Positions 1 to 9,988 are shown, numbered from the stretch's first letter. The stretch is 64,000 nt of DNA from Parvularculaceae bacterium (GCA_013389105.1 JACADZ010000076.1:35024-99023), one strand, 5' to 3'. A program made the numbers and translations. The notes: generated from the letters alone by a model not told the origin.

Positions 1-912
1 TGGGCCCAATTCACAAAGCCCGCCCTGACCTTCGCCCTGCTGATGGGGAGCGCATTCCTGTTCGGGATGGCGGACGACCGGTTCAATCTGAGCGCGCCCC
101 TGAAGTTTTTCGCCCAGATCGCCCTCGCTCTGTTCTTTGTCGGATTATTCGGGCCGCTTCAGACGGCGCCGCTTCCGTTCGTTGGGGCGACGTCGCTCGG
201 CGCATGGGCCGGGCCTTTGACCGTCCTCTGGATCGTTGGTTTCATGAACGCCTATAACTTCATGGACGGGCTCAACGGAATCGCCGCCGGCTGCGGCGCG
301 CTGGCGCTCGCGGCCCTCGCCGCAGCATCCGCGTATGGCGGCGGCGCTTTCTGGGCGATTATCTGCGCCCTCGGCGCCGTATCACTCCTGTCGTTCCTGC
401 CGATGAATTTTCCCCGAGCCCGGCTCTTCATGGGCGACAACGGCAGCCAGGCGATCGGTTTCCTCTTCGCCGCCGCGACCGTCGGCGCGGCAAACGAATC
501 AGAAGGCGCCGTCAGCGCTCTGTTCGGACCGCTCGTCATGCTGCCCTTCTTGTTTGACGTCGCGTTCACGCTTGCACATCGCGCGCGGCGCGGCCGCAAC
601 ATCCTTTCAGCGCACAGGGAGCACCTCTATCAGCTCTTATCGCGGCTGCGCCTCTCCCATGCGGAGGTGACCGCCGTCTTTCTAAGCCTGACGGCCTTGT
701 CCGCGGCCGTGGCCGTTCTGCAATTGCGGCTGCCCGCCGGCTACCAGTTCGCGGCGCCGCTGGTCCTCGCCGCGGCGTTCCTTTTGCCGGCTGTCCGCAT
801 CCTTAAACGCGCGCGCGATGCCGGGTTGATCTCGGCCACAGCCGCCGCGGCGGCGGAAACGCCCGCCGAGAATGCGCCGGACCCGGAGCTGCAAACGCAA
901 GCGGCCGAGTAA
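1..912 (+). CDS. Glycosyltransferase family 4 / WecA-MraY-type undecaprenyl-phosphate phosphoglycosyl transferase, 5'-truncated by window edge
   Basis: Frame 1 is open from base 1 (WAQFTKPALTFALLMGSAFLFGMADDR...); motifs MADDRF, NAYNFMDGLNGIAA, FMGDNGSQAIGF, H-rich AHREHLYQLL typical of the PNPT family. Confidence 0.9.
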   Translation, partial: WAQFTKPALTFALLMGSAFLFGMADDRFNLSAPLKFFAQIALALFFVGLFGPLQTAPLPFVGATSLGAWAGPLTVLWIVGFMNAYNFMDGLNGIAAGCGALALAALAAASAYGGGAFWAIICALGAVSLLSFLPMNFPRARLFMGDNGSQAIGFLFAAATVGAANESEGAVSALFGPLVMLPFLFDVAFTLAHRARRGRNILSAHREHLYQLLSRLRLSHAEVTAVFLSLTALSAAVAVLQLRLPAGYQFAAPLVLAAAFLLPAVRILKRARDAGLISATAAAAAETPAENAPDPELQTQAAE

Positions 913-918
913 TCGCAG

Positions 919-1893
919 TTATTTGAGGTTCATCACGCCCATGATGGCCGGGCCGAGGATGACCGCGAACAGCACCGGCAGGAAAAAGCCGATCATCGGC
1001 ACCGTGAGTTTCGGCGGCAGCGCCGCGGCCTTTTTCTCCGCTTCCTGCATGCGCAATTCGCGATTTTCCTGCGCCATGACGCGAAGAGACTGGCCGAGCG
1101 GCGTGCCGTATTTCTCAGACTGAATGAGCGCCGTGGTCACGCCTTTGACGCCGTCGAGACCCGTGCGCTCGGCCAGATTGACGTAGGCCTGCTTGCGCTC
1201 CTGGAGGTAGGAGAGTTCGGCGGTGGTGAGGCCGAGCTCCTCGGCGAGTTCGGGTGAGTTCGGACCGACCTCTTCGCTCACTTTTTGCAGGGCCGCTTCG
1301 ATCGACATGCCGGATTCAACGCAGATCAGCAATAGGTCGAGCGAGTCCGGCCAGGCGAGCTGGATCTTCTGCTGACGCTTTTTCACCGTGTTGTTGATGT
1401 AGACGTTGGGCGCATAGAAGCCCGCGCCGAACGCGAGAAAAATCGCACACAGCTTGCCGAAGCTGTCGAGCTCGATCGCCTTCAGGAGATAGACGTAGAT
1501 CCAGCAGCCGATGGCGAACACGAACGGCATGCCGATGCGCGCCGCCATGAAGATGAATACCGGCCGTGGGCCGCGGAAGCCCGCCATGACAAGCTTCTTT
1601 CTGGCGTCCGCCGCGTCGAACACCTCAAAAAGCTTCAGGTTCTCCACGATTTCGCGGAGCATGCCGGTCGCCGTCGCAGCGCGAAGCTTGGCCTGGCCCT
1701 TCCTTGCGAAACTGTCTCGCTGCTGCTGTCGCAGCGTCTCCCGGTAGGTGGCGACCGATTTCATCCGCTCCTTGAGCCTGTCGCCCTTGAAGAACGGCTC
1801 GAGGACCGTGAAGACCGTGGCTGCAGCGGCCAGCGCCACCAGCAGCGCAATCTGGAACTGACGGTCCGTGGCGGTGTTGACGAAATCTTCCAT
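919..1893 (-). CDS. tadC: Type II secretion system F family protein, Tad pilus TadC
   Basis: GspF-like membrane protein, ESGMSIEAALQKVSEEVG motif; last gene of tad cluster. Confidence 0.9.
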   Translation of the reverse strand: MEDFVNTATDRQFQIALLVALAAAATVFTVLEPFFKGDRLKERMKSVATYRETLRQQQRDSFARKGQAKLRAATATGMLREIVENLKLFEVFDAADARKKLVMAGFRGPRPVFIFMAARIGMPFVFAIGCWIYVYLLKAIELDSFGKLCAIFLAFGAGFYAPNVYINNTVKKRQQKIQLAWPDSLDLLLICVESGMSIEAALQKVSEEVGPNSPELAEELGLTTAELSYLQERKQAYVNLAERTGLDGVKGVTTALIQSEKYGTPLGQSLRVMAQENRELRMQEAEKKAAALPPKLTVPMIGFFLPVLFAVILGPAIMGVMNLK

Positions 1894-1896
1894 CGA

Positions 1897-2910
1897 TCAG
1901 ACCTTGATCTTGATCATTTGCTTCATGACCATGATGCCGGTTCCCATCCAAATGCCGGCCCCGATCAGGATGAGGTTGCCGGGCTTGGTCGTGAACAGCG
2001 GGTCGAGATAGTCCGGCGAGGCGACCTTCACGGCGCCCATCACCAGGAACGGCAGGGCTCCGATGATCATCGACGAAGCCTTGGCCTCTGACGACAGCGC
2101 CTTGATCTTGCCTTCCATGAGCTTGCGGCCGCGGAGCACCGCTGCAAGATTGCCGAGCGCCTCTGCGAGGTTGCCGCCGGTTTTTTGCTGGATCATCAGC
2201 ACGATGCCGAAGAAGTTCACCTCCTGCAGGGGCATGCGCTCATGCATGCGGACAAGCACCTGCTCCAGCGACAGGCCGACCCGAATGCCCTCCACCAGCT
2301 GGTGGAACTCCTCGCAGACCGGCTTTGGCGATTCTTTGGCGATGATCTTGAGGCATTCGTTGACCGGGAGGCCGGACTTGACGCCGCGCACGATGACGTC
2401 GATCGCATTGGAGAACTCGTCCACGAACTTCTTCTGTCTGCGCGCGCGCGCCATGTTCACGAACCAGTTCGGCAAGCCAAGGCCGCCGACGAGGCACAGG
2501 AGCCCGGTCACCCACAGCTTCTGGCCGGTCACCAGCCCAAGCGCGGTGAGCGCCACCGCGCAGATGGCCGAACCAATATAGAATTGCCGCGGCGAGAAGC
2601 TGAGGCCGGCTTGCTCAAGGCGCTGCTGAAGCGTGATGCGCTTCTTCTTTTTGAGCGTCTTGTTCTTGTCTTCGATCTTTGAAAGAGCCTCGGTGAGCTT
2701 GCGGCGGCGGTCTTTCGAGTCGGCCGCGCCGCTCGACGGATTGTTTCCCGCTCGGCGGCCCCGCTTGCCGCCCGTGTCGATCGACGACGCAAGCCGCTTC
2801 CTCGCCTTGTCCTGCTCAGTCGGCGCGAGGAAGGCGAACGCGAAGGCGCCGAGACAGAGGAGGCCCAACCCGGCGATGATGATCAATTGGAGGCTCATGG
2901 ATCCCGTCAA
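1897..2910 (-). CDS. tadB: Type II secretion system F family protein, Tad pilus TadB
   Basis: GspF domain (GVKSGLPVNECLKIIAKES); directly between cpaF and tadC. Confidence 0.9.
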   Translation of the reverse strand: MTGSMSLQLIIIAGLGLLCLGAFAFAFLAPTEQDKARKRLASSIDTGGKRGRRAGNNPSSGAADSKDRRRKLTEALSKIEDKNKTLKKKKRITLQQRLEQAGLSFSPRQFYIGSAICAVALTALGLVTGQKLWVTGLLCLVGGLGLPNWFVNMARARRQKKFVDEFSNAIDVIVRGVKSGLPVNECLKIIAKESPKPVCEEFHQLVEGIRVGLSLEQVLVRMHERMPLQEVNFFGIVLMIQQKTGGNLAEALGNLAAVLRGRKLMEGKIKALSSEAKASSMIIGALPFLVMGAVKVASPDYLDPLFTTKPGNLILIGAGIWMGTGIMVMKQMIKIKV

Positions 2911-4397
2911 TCAGCGGCGGCGTCGAGCGCCGCGGCCAGCTCTTCTTCCCGGCCGTAATACCTCGCGCGATCCCAGAAGGCGGGACGGGCGATGCCGGTC
3001 GACCGGTGTCTGCCCTTGATCTTTCCGTTTTCGTCCTCGCCGTCCATTTCGTAGACGAAGAGATCCTGAGTGATGATCGTATCGCCCTCGGTGCCGAGCA
3101 CCTCGGTGATATGCGTGATGCGTCGCGAGCCGTCACGCAGGCGAGCCGCCTGAATGATGACGTCGATAGAGCCGACCATCATTTCACGGATGGTCTTGGA
3201 GGGGAGGCCGTAACCGCCCATCGTGATCATGGATTCGATACGCTGCAGGGCCTCGCGGGGCGAGTTGGCGTGCAGCGTTCCCATCGACCCGTCGTGGCCG
3301 GTGTTCATGGCCTGCAAAAGGTCGAAGGCTTCAGGACCGCGGACCTCGCCGACGATGATCCGTTCAGGCCGCATGCGCAGACAGTTCTTTACGAGGTCGC
3401 GCATGGTGACCTCGCCCTGGCCTTCGAGGTTGGGCGGGCGGGTTTCCAGGCGCACGACGTGAGGCTGCTGCAGCTGGAGTTCGGCCGCGTCCTCGCAGGT
3501 GATGACACGCTCGTCATGCTCGATGAATCCGGTCATGCAGTTGAGCAGAGTGGTCTTGCCCGAGCCCGTTCCGCCGGAGATCAGCGTGTTGATGCGGCAG
3601 GCTCCGATAATCTCGAGAACTTTCGCGCCCTCCGGGGAGATCGAGCCGAAGTTCACGAGATCCTGAATTTTCAGCTTGTCTTTCTTGAACTTCCGGATCG
3701 TCAGCGCGGCGCCGTCGATCGAGAGCGGCGGCGCGATGACGTTGACACGCGAACCGTCCGGGAGACGCGCATCGCATATCGGCGAGGCTTCGTCGACGCG
3801 TCGACCGATCTGGCTCACAATGCGCTGACAGATGTTCATCAGCTGCGCGTTGTCGCGGAATCGGACGTTTGTCAGCTGAATCTTGCCGCCGACTTCGATG
3901 AAGACCCGGCTCGCGCCGTTGACCATGATGTCGGCGATGTCGTCGCGCGCAAGGAGCGGCTCAAGCGGCCCGTAGCCGAGAACGTCATTGCAGATGTCCT
4001 GGAGCAGGGCTTCCTGCTCGGCGATCGACATCTGGACGTTCTTGATCGAAATGATCTCGTTGACGATATCGCGGATTTCTTCGGCCGCCGACTCCGTGTC
4101 GAGCTGGCCGAGCTGCGACAGGTCGATCGTATCGATCAGCGCGTTGAAGATCGTGGTCTTGGTCTGGAAATACTCGTCAGAGCGCCCGCCGATCTCAATC
4201 GGCTGCGCCGTCTTGGTTTTCTGCACCGCCGGAGCGACGCGCGGCGGAATGCTCGCCGACCCCTTGGCCGGGGCAGCCGACTTCGGCTTCTGACCGGAGG
4301 CCGAGTCGGCCTGCGGTTTCGCCGGCGCCGCTTTCGACTTCGGCGCGGCGGCGGCCGAAGGGGCCTCGGGCGTTGTCGCTGTTCTGCGTCCGAACAT
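2907..4397 (-). CDS. cpaF: CpaF/TadA secretion ATPase
   Basis: Walker [13 protein letters not shown], Walker B/His-box [47 protein letters not shown]. Confidence 0.97.
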   Translation of the reverse strand: MFGRRTATTPEAPSAAAAPKSKAAPAKPQADSASGQKPKSAAPAKGSASIPPRVAPAVQKTKTAQPIEIGGRSDEYFQTKTTIFNALIDTIDLSQLGQLDTESAAEEIRDIVNEIISIKNVQMSIAEQEALLQDICNDVLGYGPLEPLLARDDIADIMVNGASRVFIEVGGKIQLTNVRFRDNAQLMNICQRIVSQIGRRVDEASPICDARLPDGSRVNVIAPPLSIDGAALTIRKFKKDKLKIQDLVNFGSISPEGAKVLEIIGACRINTLISGGTGSGKTTLLNCMTGFIEHDERVITCEDAAELQLQQPHVVRLETRPPNLEGQGEVTMRDLVKNCLRMRPERIIVGEVRGPEAFDLLQAMNTGHDGSMGTLHANSPREALQRIESMITMGGYGLPSKTIREMMVGSIDVIIQAARLRDGSRRITHITEVLGTEGDTIITQDLFVYEMDGEDENGKIKGRHRSTGIARPAFWDRARYYGREEELAAALDAAAD

Positions 4398-4399
4398 GT

Positions 4400-6091
4400 C
4401 TATCTACGTTTTTTAAAGAGCCCTTTGAGGCTGAACTTGGAGCTTTCCGCAGGCGCTTCGCTGCGGCCGAGAATTCGCGCCGTCAGATCCCTCAAGGCGG
4501 CGGCGGTCTTTGACTTCGCGCCGACCTGAACAATCGGAGATGCGTTGGTGGCCGCAGCATGGAAGAGCTGGGGCTCCCAGCCGATGACGACGGCCGGTTT
4601 CAACCCGACATGCTCCACATATTGCTCGGCCTGCACGGAGGAGACTTTCGGGTCGAGCTGATTGAGGACCAGGATAGGCGCGGAGTCGTTTGGCCGGGCC
4701 CCCGACACGATATCGACCAGATTTTTCGTATTCCGGAACGACGCAAGGTCCGGCGCCGCCGTCACGATGATCTGATCCGCAGTTTGCAGGATCCGCTTGG
4801 ACCAGCTCGTCCAGATGTGCGGCACGTCGACGATGATGGTCGGCGCGGAGCCGCGCACGACATCGATGACGGTCTCGAAGGCCTGATCATCAATCACGTA
4901 GTCCCGATCGAGAAGATTGGGCGCCGTGAAGAGGCTGAGGCGTTCAGTATGTTTTTGAAGCAACCGGTCGAGGAGAACGTCATCCAGTCGCTCAGGCGAC
5001 GTCAACGCCTCCATGAGTCCCGAAGTCGGGTCCTGCTCGAAGTCGAGACTGGCTGTTCCGAAGGGCAGGTCGAGATCGAGGATCACCGTGTCGGACTTCA
5101 TCTCCTCGGCGCAGATCCAGCCGACATTGTGGGCGATCGTCGAAGAGCCGACCCCGCCGCGGGCGCCGACGAAGGCGATCGTCTTGCCGATCGGCGGCGC
5201 GGAAGGATCGACATAAAGCGCCGCGATCGCGCGGATGATTTGCATGGGCGATTGCGGGCGAACGATGTATTCGCTGACGCCCTGGCGCATGAGTTCGCGA
5301 TAAAGAGCGATGTCGTTGACGCGACCGATCAGGATGACTTTGGTCGATGGATCGCAGACCTGCGCAAGTTCGCCGAGCTGCCCGAACAGAGCCGGTCCGC
5401 CTTCCGTCGTTTCAACGATGATCAGATTGGGCGTCGGCGACGTCTGGAAATGGTCTGCTGCTTTGGCCAGCCCGCCCATATGCATGGTGAGATGCGCCTT
5501 GGAGAGCCGGCGATCCACCGCCGCCTGTTCGATCAGGGTCGTCGTCGACGGCGATTCGCAGAACGCGTGAATGGAGATGCGGGGCACCGGCCGGTGGTCG
5601 GCCTCGGCGTCTGCGAAGTCGCCGACCGGCTCGCCAGCGTCGTTGAAATCCTCGGACAACGAGACGTTGGCCTTGACAATGGAGCCGCCCGCCGAGCCGG
5701 CCGGCGGTTTTGCAGCGGCGACGGTCTCGCTGCGCTGAGCGGCGACCGCGGCAGCCTCGATAATCTGGGGTTCTGGCTCCTCATCGATGCTGAAGTCGTC
5801 GGCGCCGCCGGCGATCGCAGGCTTCTCGTCGAAGGCAAGATCGGCATCGAGCAGGTCGCCATCGTCGAGGTCCTCTTCGCCGAGCGCGGCTAGCTCCTCG
5901 TCCGACAGGTCCTCGGTGAGCCACGAATCTTCATCGTCCTCAAGCTCCCCAAGATCGTCGTCGACGCTGGCGGCGGACTGCTTTTTAACCGCAACGAGCG
6001 GCCCCCCGTCCGGTCCCAGCCGCGCGGCGGACTGAGCGACGCCTTCTTCGTCGTCGTCGATCTGAAAGGCGTTTTCGGCGGCCTTGGCCAT
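4400..6091 (-). CDS. cpaE: CpaE/TadZ pilus localisation ATPase (receiver-like + deviant ParA/MinD domain)
   Basis: Deviant Walker A GARGGVGSSTIAHNVGW, VILDLDLPFGTASLDFEQDP; position in cluster. Confidence 0.93.
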   Translation of the reverse strand: MAKAAENAFQIDDDEEGVAQSAARLGPDGGPLVAVKKQSAASVDDDLGELEDDEDSWLTEDLSDEELAALGEEDLDDGDLLDADLAFDEKPAIAGGADDFSIDEEPEPQIIEAAAVAAQRSETVAAAKPPAGSAGGSIVKANVSLSEDFNDAGEPVGDFADAEADHRPVPRISIHAFCESPSTTTLIEQAAVDRRLSKAHLTMHMGGLAKAADHFQTSPTPNLIIVETTEGGPALFGQLGELAQVCDPSTKVILIGRVNDIALYRELMRQGVSEYIVRPQSPMQIIRAIAALYVDPSAPPIGKTIAFVGARGGVGSSTIAHNVGWICAEEMKSDTVILDLDLPFGTASLDFEQDPTSGLMEALTSPERLDDVLLDRLLQKHTERLSLFTAPNLLDRDYVIDDQAFETVIDVVRGSAPTIIVDVPHIWTSWSKRILQTADQIIVTAAPDLASFRNTKNLVDIVSGARPNDSAPILVLNQLDPKVSSVQAEQYVEHVGLKPAVVIGWEPQLFHAAATNASPIVQVGAKSKTAAALRDLTARILGRSEAPAESSKFSLKGLFKKRR

Positions 6092-6126
6092 AGTATTCTC
6101 CTTGAACCCCTCTAGGCGTGTGCAGC

Positions 6127-6786
6127 CTATTGCGACGAAACCTGCTGCTTGATTTCCGAATCGGTTTCGGAGGACGTCTTCTGGCCCTCGCGATAGGCTT
6201 TCACCCCGCGAATCCGCGCTGTCGCGTCAGCAGGCGCCTCGTCGGCGGGCTGCATCAGGTCGCGGGGATCGGCGACCATCGCCGCCAGATTGTTTTGCGT
6301 GGCGCATCCGAAATTCGGAGACCGCCGGTTTGCGTAATCCCGAGCCTTGACGCCCTGCCAGACGCCGCAAGCGCTCGGCGTGGCGACATAGCGCGTATAG
6401 CTGAGAACGATTTCCTGCTTCGACCCCTCGGCCGGGATGTATCCGGCGCTGGACATGTCCGCCCACGACACGCCGGCGTCATTCAGCGCCTGCCGCACTT
6501 CCGCGGCTGCGTCATAGCGCTTGGTCGCCGCAGGCGCCGAAATACTCACCGGGCCGTGCCCGTTCTCAAGATACGCCTGGGCGAACGCGGCGAGCCGGGA
6601 GCGATCGAGATCGGTAACCGCGCCGTCGACGCCGACCGTCATCGTCACCACTTGCGAGTCAACGGTGATGGGATGCTCTTCGGCGATCGTGAGTGCGGCT
6701 TCCGGTCCGTTCCAGGCGCCCGCGCAACCGGCAAGCAGCGCTGCCGCGGCGGCTGAGATCAGAAAGCGAAGCTTTGCGGTTTTCAT
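6127..6786 (-). CDS. cpaD: CpaD pilus assembly lipoprotein
   Basis: Lipobox AALLAGCAG; FGCATQNNLAAMVADPRDL motif characteristic of CpaD. Confidence 0.93.
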   Translation of the reverse strand: MKTAKLRFLISAAAAALLAGCAGAWNGPEAALTIAEEHPITVDSQVVTMTVGVDGAVTDLDRSRLAAFAQAYLENGHGPVSISAPAATKRYDAAAEVRQALNDAGVSWADMSSAGYIPAEGSKQEIVLSYTRYVATPSACGVWQGVKARDYANRRSPNFGCATQNNLAAMVADPRDLMQPADEAPADATARIRGVKAYREGQKTSSETDSEIKQQVSSQ

Positions 6787-6798
6787 GTCGGTCGCGTC

Positions 6799-8274
6799 CT
6801 ATTCCAGAATGAAGCCGAGCGGACCTTGCAGGGTCTTTTCCCTGACGCCGCTGCCGGCGAGGCCGTAGGTGACGAGAATTTTGCCCAGCAGAATCGACTG
6901 CAGGTCGGAGGCGACGACAGCCCCTTCCGTCGGATCGGTGAGCTTGCTTTCGTGCGTCGGCTTGACGAGGTAGGGCGTCACGACAATCACAAGTTCGGTC
7001 TCGTTGTTGGCGAAGTCGCGGCTCCGGAACAGCTGTCCGAGAACTGGCGTATCCTTGAGGCCCGGAACGCCCTGAATGGTCTGGCGCATGTCCTCCTGAA
7101 GGAGGCCGGCCATGACGAGGCTTCCGCCGGATGGGAGTTCGACAGTGGTGCCGGCGCGACGAACCGAGAGGCCGGGGATGGCGAGGTTGCCGGTTGTGAT
7201 CGGCTGACCCGTGTTGGGATCGATCGTGACTGCGCCCGGAACGATGAAGGCGTTTTCGGCGGTGACTTCGCTCACCTCAGTCTCGATCTTGAGGCTGATG
7301 CGGCCCTTGTCGATCACGAGGGGCGTAAAACCGAGACCGACGCCGAATTCTTTGAACTCGATCGTAATGCCTTCATCGTCCTGGCCGACGGGGACGGGGA
7401 ATTCGCCGCCCGCGAGGAATTTCGCTGACTCGCCCGACACCGCTGTGAGATTCGGCTCAGCGAGAACCTTGACGACGCCCGTCGACTCCAGCGCTTCGAA
7501 GGCGACATCGAGATCGCCGCGGTCATTCGATCCGATGTTGGCGATTGAGGAGGCTCCCGAGAAGCCGCCGGCGGCGCCGACGGCGTTGGAACTGGCGAGG
7601 GCGATCGCCGCATTGGACAGGGTGATCGAGCCCTCCTGACTGATGCCCAGCTGCTTGATCATCTGGCGCTGCATCTCGACGACGCGCACCTTCAGCGTCA
7701 CCTGCTCCGGCGCGCGCACGCTGATCATGGTCAGCACCTTGGCCGGATCGCCGATGAACCGCCCGGCGATGTCAGCCGCGTTCGCGGCTTGAACGCTGGT
7801 TTCCGCCGATCCGCGAAGCACGACATTGTCGTTGACGGCTTCGGCCGTGATCCTGGTGTCCGGCATCAGCCGCTGAATGAGCTCGGTGAGCGCATCCATG
7901 TCCTGCTCGACCCGGATCTCGAGATTGAGAATCTGGCGTCCGTTGGCGTCGAAGAAGAAGGCGTTGGTCTGCCCGACCTTGAGGCCGAGGAGATAGACGC
8001 GCCTCGGCGTTCTGACCACCGCATCAACGACGGCCGGCTGGGACACGAGAACGTCGGCGGCGGCCTGCGGCAGTTCGACGATCGCCGCCTTGTTCAGCGG
8101 AAGCACGATGCTTCTCGCCATGGCGCCCGAGCCCCCGAAATCGACGACCGGTTTGCCCGAGGCCGCCTCGGCCGCGCCAGGAGCGATCGCCGCGACTAGC
8201 GCCATCAGCCCGACGGATACCGCCTTCGGTCCGGTCAATAAGGATTTCATCTTATTCCCCTGCATGCGTCGCAT
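6799..8274 (-). CDS. cpaC: CpaC/RcpA outer-membrane secretin
   Basis: Pilus-N domain plus BON-like plus secretin domain (VKVLAEPNLTAVSGESAKFLAGGEFPVPV). Confidence 0.95.
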   Translation of the reverse strand: MRRMQGNKMKSLLTGPKAVSVGLMALVAAIAPGAAEAASGKPVVDFGGSGAMARSIVLPLNKAAIVELPQAAADVLVSQPAVVDAVVRTPRRVYLLGLKVGQTNAFFFDANGRQILNLEIRVEQDMDALTELIQRLMPDTRITAEAVNDNVVLRGSAETSVQAANAADIAGRFIGDPAKVLTMISVRAPEQVTLKVRVVEMQRQMIKQLGISQEGSITLSNAAIALASSNAVGAAGGFSGASSIANIGSNDRGDLDVAFEALESTGVVKVLAEPNLTAVSGESAKFLAGGEFPVPVGQDDEGITIEFKEFGVGLGFTPLVIDKGRISLKIETEVSEVTAENAFIVPGAVTIDPNTGQPITTGNLAIPGLSVRRAGTTVELPSGGSLVMAGLLQEDMRQTIQGVPGLKDTPVLGQLFRSRDFANNETELVIVVTPYLVKPTHESKLTDPTEGAVVASDLQSILLGKILVTYGLAGSGVREKTLQGPLGFILE

Positions 8275-8277
8275 TTC

Positions 8278-9066
8278 TCAAGACCGTCCGTAGCGGATGA
8301 CGGTGACATCCGAGGATTTCTTCGGTTTCTGCTCGACCTCGACTTCCGGCTGGAAGACGCTGCGCAGAACGAGGCTGACAGTCCCGCCCGAGCGCGCGGT
8401 TATGAAAGCCTCCGCGTCCTCCGGCGTGAACTCGAGAGTGATATTCACTCCCTCGACATAGCCGCCTTCAGTCGTCTCGCCATAAAGGGCGTTCACGGCG
8501 AGGACGCGCACGTTTTCGAAGATCGTCCGGGTACGGCTGGCCCCCTCGCGACCGCCGGTGAAGAGCACGTCGACGCGGTCGCCGGGGAGGATGAAGCCGC
8601 CTGACGCCGTCTCCGGCGAAACCCGCTGGGTCACCGCGCGCATGCCCGGCGCGATGATCGCCGCCATCAGACCCGACGAGCCGGCGCGTACGATCTTGGC
8701 TTCGATGATCGGCTCTCCCTTTACAATCATGGTGCGGGCGACTGCGTCCTTGAGGGACTCTGGCGTCTGGCCCGACGCCTCGGTCAGAAAGGATTCGGAC
8801 AGCGCTTTTTCCGGCCAATCGACCCACTTTAGGCTTTCCACGACCAGCCGTTCGCCGCGCTGGAAGTCGCGATCGGCCACCAGGATCCGAACGGTCTTCT
8901 CTTTCATGGGCTCGACGATTTCGACCGGGCTCTGCCGGGCGCCCAGCATGAGAAACAGCGCAATGGCCCCCGCGACGAGCGCGACGCCGAGAACCGCGAT
9001 ACGTGTGACGTTCATCGATGACCTGCCTTGCTGTGCACGTGGCGCATACTGGTAAAAACTCCTCAA
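8278..9066 (-). CDS. cpaB: CpaB/RcpC Flp pilus assembly protein (SAF domain)
   Basis: MRAVTQRVSPETASGGFILPGDRVDVLFT motif; cluster position. Likely start at the internal ATG giving MNVTRIAVLGVALVAGA (about 9015). Confidence 0.93.
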   Translation of the reverse strand: MRSFYQYAPRAQQGRSSMNVTRIAVLGVALVAGAIALFLMLGARQSPVEIVEPMKEKTVRILVADRDFQRGERLVVESLKWVDWPEKALSESFLTEASGQTPESLKDAVARTMIVKGEPIIEAKIVRAGSSGLMAAIIAPGMRAVTQRVSPETASGGFILPGDRVDVLFTGGREGASRTRTIFENVRVLAVNALYGETTEGGYVEGVNITLEFTPEDAEAFITARSGGTVSLVLRSVFQPEVEVEQKPKKSSDVTVIRYGRS

Positions 9067-9086
9067 AACGGAGTTAACTCATCCTG

Positions 9087-9638
9087 TTAACCGCCGAACG
9101 CCATCTGGAAGAGCCGGGTCGTCGGAAAGCTGATGAGGCCGCCTGCTGCAATCGCAACCGCGTACGGAATATCTTTTGGCTTCGAGTGCAGGCGCATGAT
9201 CCAGGGAGCCTGAGCGTAGATCGGGAGGGCCGGCGTCTTTCTGAAGAGGACCAAGGCGATCGCGAGAGCGGCCCCGGCGAAAGCCATATTGAGAAGGAAG
9301 GCCATAAGTCCCGACACGCCGATCCATGGGACCGTGGCGGCCAGGAGCTTCGCATCGCCGCCGCCAACGATCTTGAATGCGAACAAGGCAAATCCGAACG
9401 CGAGCGCGCCGCAACCGAGCGCCGCTCCTTCCACAATGACGCTGAGCGGCGCGCCCGCCGCGACGGCGGTCGCAAAGAAGGCGACGAAGAGCGCGCCGGA
9501 AATCCAGTTCGGAACCTTGAATTCGTAGAGATCGTTCGCGGCTGCTATGAGCAGCGCCGCGGGAAACGCCGAAAGCGCGACGAGCGCCAGCATTTTTTGA
9601 GTCTCCGGATGGCCTGAACGCGAGGCTACGGCGGGCAT
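9087..9638 (-). CDS. cpaA: CpaA/TadV A24-family prepilin peptidase
   Basis: AANDLYEFKVPNW and GGGDAKLLAA catalytic Asp motifs; ATG at 9638 preferred over upstream GTG at 9671 which lies inside a terminator hairpin. Confidence 0.9.
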   Translation of the reverse strand: MPAVASRSGHPETQKMLALVALSAFPAALLIAAANDLYEFKVPNWISGALFVAFFATAVAAGAPLSVIVEGAALGCGALAFGFALFAFKIVGGGDAKLLAATVPWIGVSGLMAFLLNMAFAGAALAIALVLFRKTPALPIYAQAPWIMRLHSKPKDIPYAVAIAAGGLISFPTTRLFQMAFGG

Positions 9639-9671
9639 CGTTAATGGTCCGTTCGACCCTGCGCCGCGCAC

Positions 9672-9701
9672 AAAAAAAAGGAGGCGGAAGCCTCCTTTTT
9701 T
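9672..9701. terminator. Bidirectional-looking intrinsic terminator/attenuator between flp and cpaA
   Basis: aaaaaaaaGGAGGC-ggaa-GCCTCCtttttt, perfect inverted repeat flanked by A- and T-tracts. Confidence 0.85.
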
Positions 9702-9722
9702 CCTTCAAACTGGCGGCGGCTC

Positions 9723-9890
9723 TTAGCGGTTCGCGAGTTCGCTGTCGACTTCTTCGAAGGTCGACGAGAGCTCGGTTCCGACGGCGCGGACCATCGCGAT
9801 GATCGCGACGCCGATCAGGGCGGCGATGAGGCCGTATTCGATGGCCGTGGCGCCGTCTTCGTCTTTCAAGAAGCGATTGAACAGTTTCAT
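9723..9890 (-). CDS. flp: Flp/Fap-type pilin (55 aa), major Tad pilin; not in supplied ORF track
   Basis: Translates to MKLFNRFLKDEDGATAIEYGLIAALIGVAIIAMVRAVGTELSSTFEEVDSELANR; G|ATAIEY prepilin processing motif; lies upstream of cpaA. Confidence 0.95.
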   Translation of the reverse strand: MKLFNRFLKDEDGATAIEYGLIAALIGVAIIAMVRAVGTELSSTFEEVDSELANR

Positions 9891-9973
9891 TGGGTCGACT
9901 CCTGGTTACTTTAGTCTTCGCACCGCTGACGAGGCGATGCGCCCGTCAGATGACCCTTTATCGCAGCGTCCGA

Positions 9974-9988
9974 TTAAAAAAAGTTGAA
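9974..9988. promoter_or_regulatory. CtrA-like half-site pair (one mismatch) upstream of flp
   Basis: TTAA-AAAAAGT-TGAA; one mismatch to TTAA-N7-TTAA. Confidence 0.3.

Noticed and set aside
3006-4529. 507-aa + strand ORF opposite cpaF
   Set aside because: Antisense shadow of a clearly conserved ATPase gene; no motifs.
4559-5893. 444-aa + strand ORF opposite cpaE
   Set aside because: Antisense shadow of cpaE; biased composition.
5787-6035. Ser-rich 82-aa ORF (SSSSSSPRSSST) as a low-complexity protein
   Set aside because: Antisense to the acidic N-terminal region of CpaE (DDEDSWLTEDLSDEE); the Ser run is just the complement of Asp/Glu codons.
9070-9087. TTAACTCATCCTGTTAAC between cpaB and cpaA as a CtrA site
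   Set aside because: Spacer is 9 nt rather than 7 and it lies within the operon; not consistent with the consensus.
9639-9708. Upstream extension of cpaA to GTG 9671 or the 209-aa overlapping frame
   Set aside because: Would place the start codon inside the flp-cpaA terminator hairpin; ATG 9638 fits the family N-terminus better.
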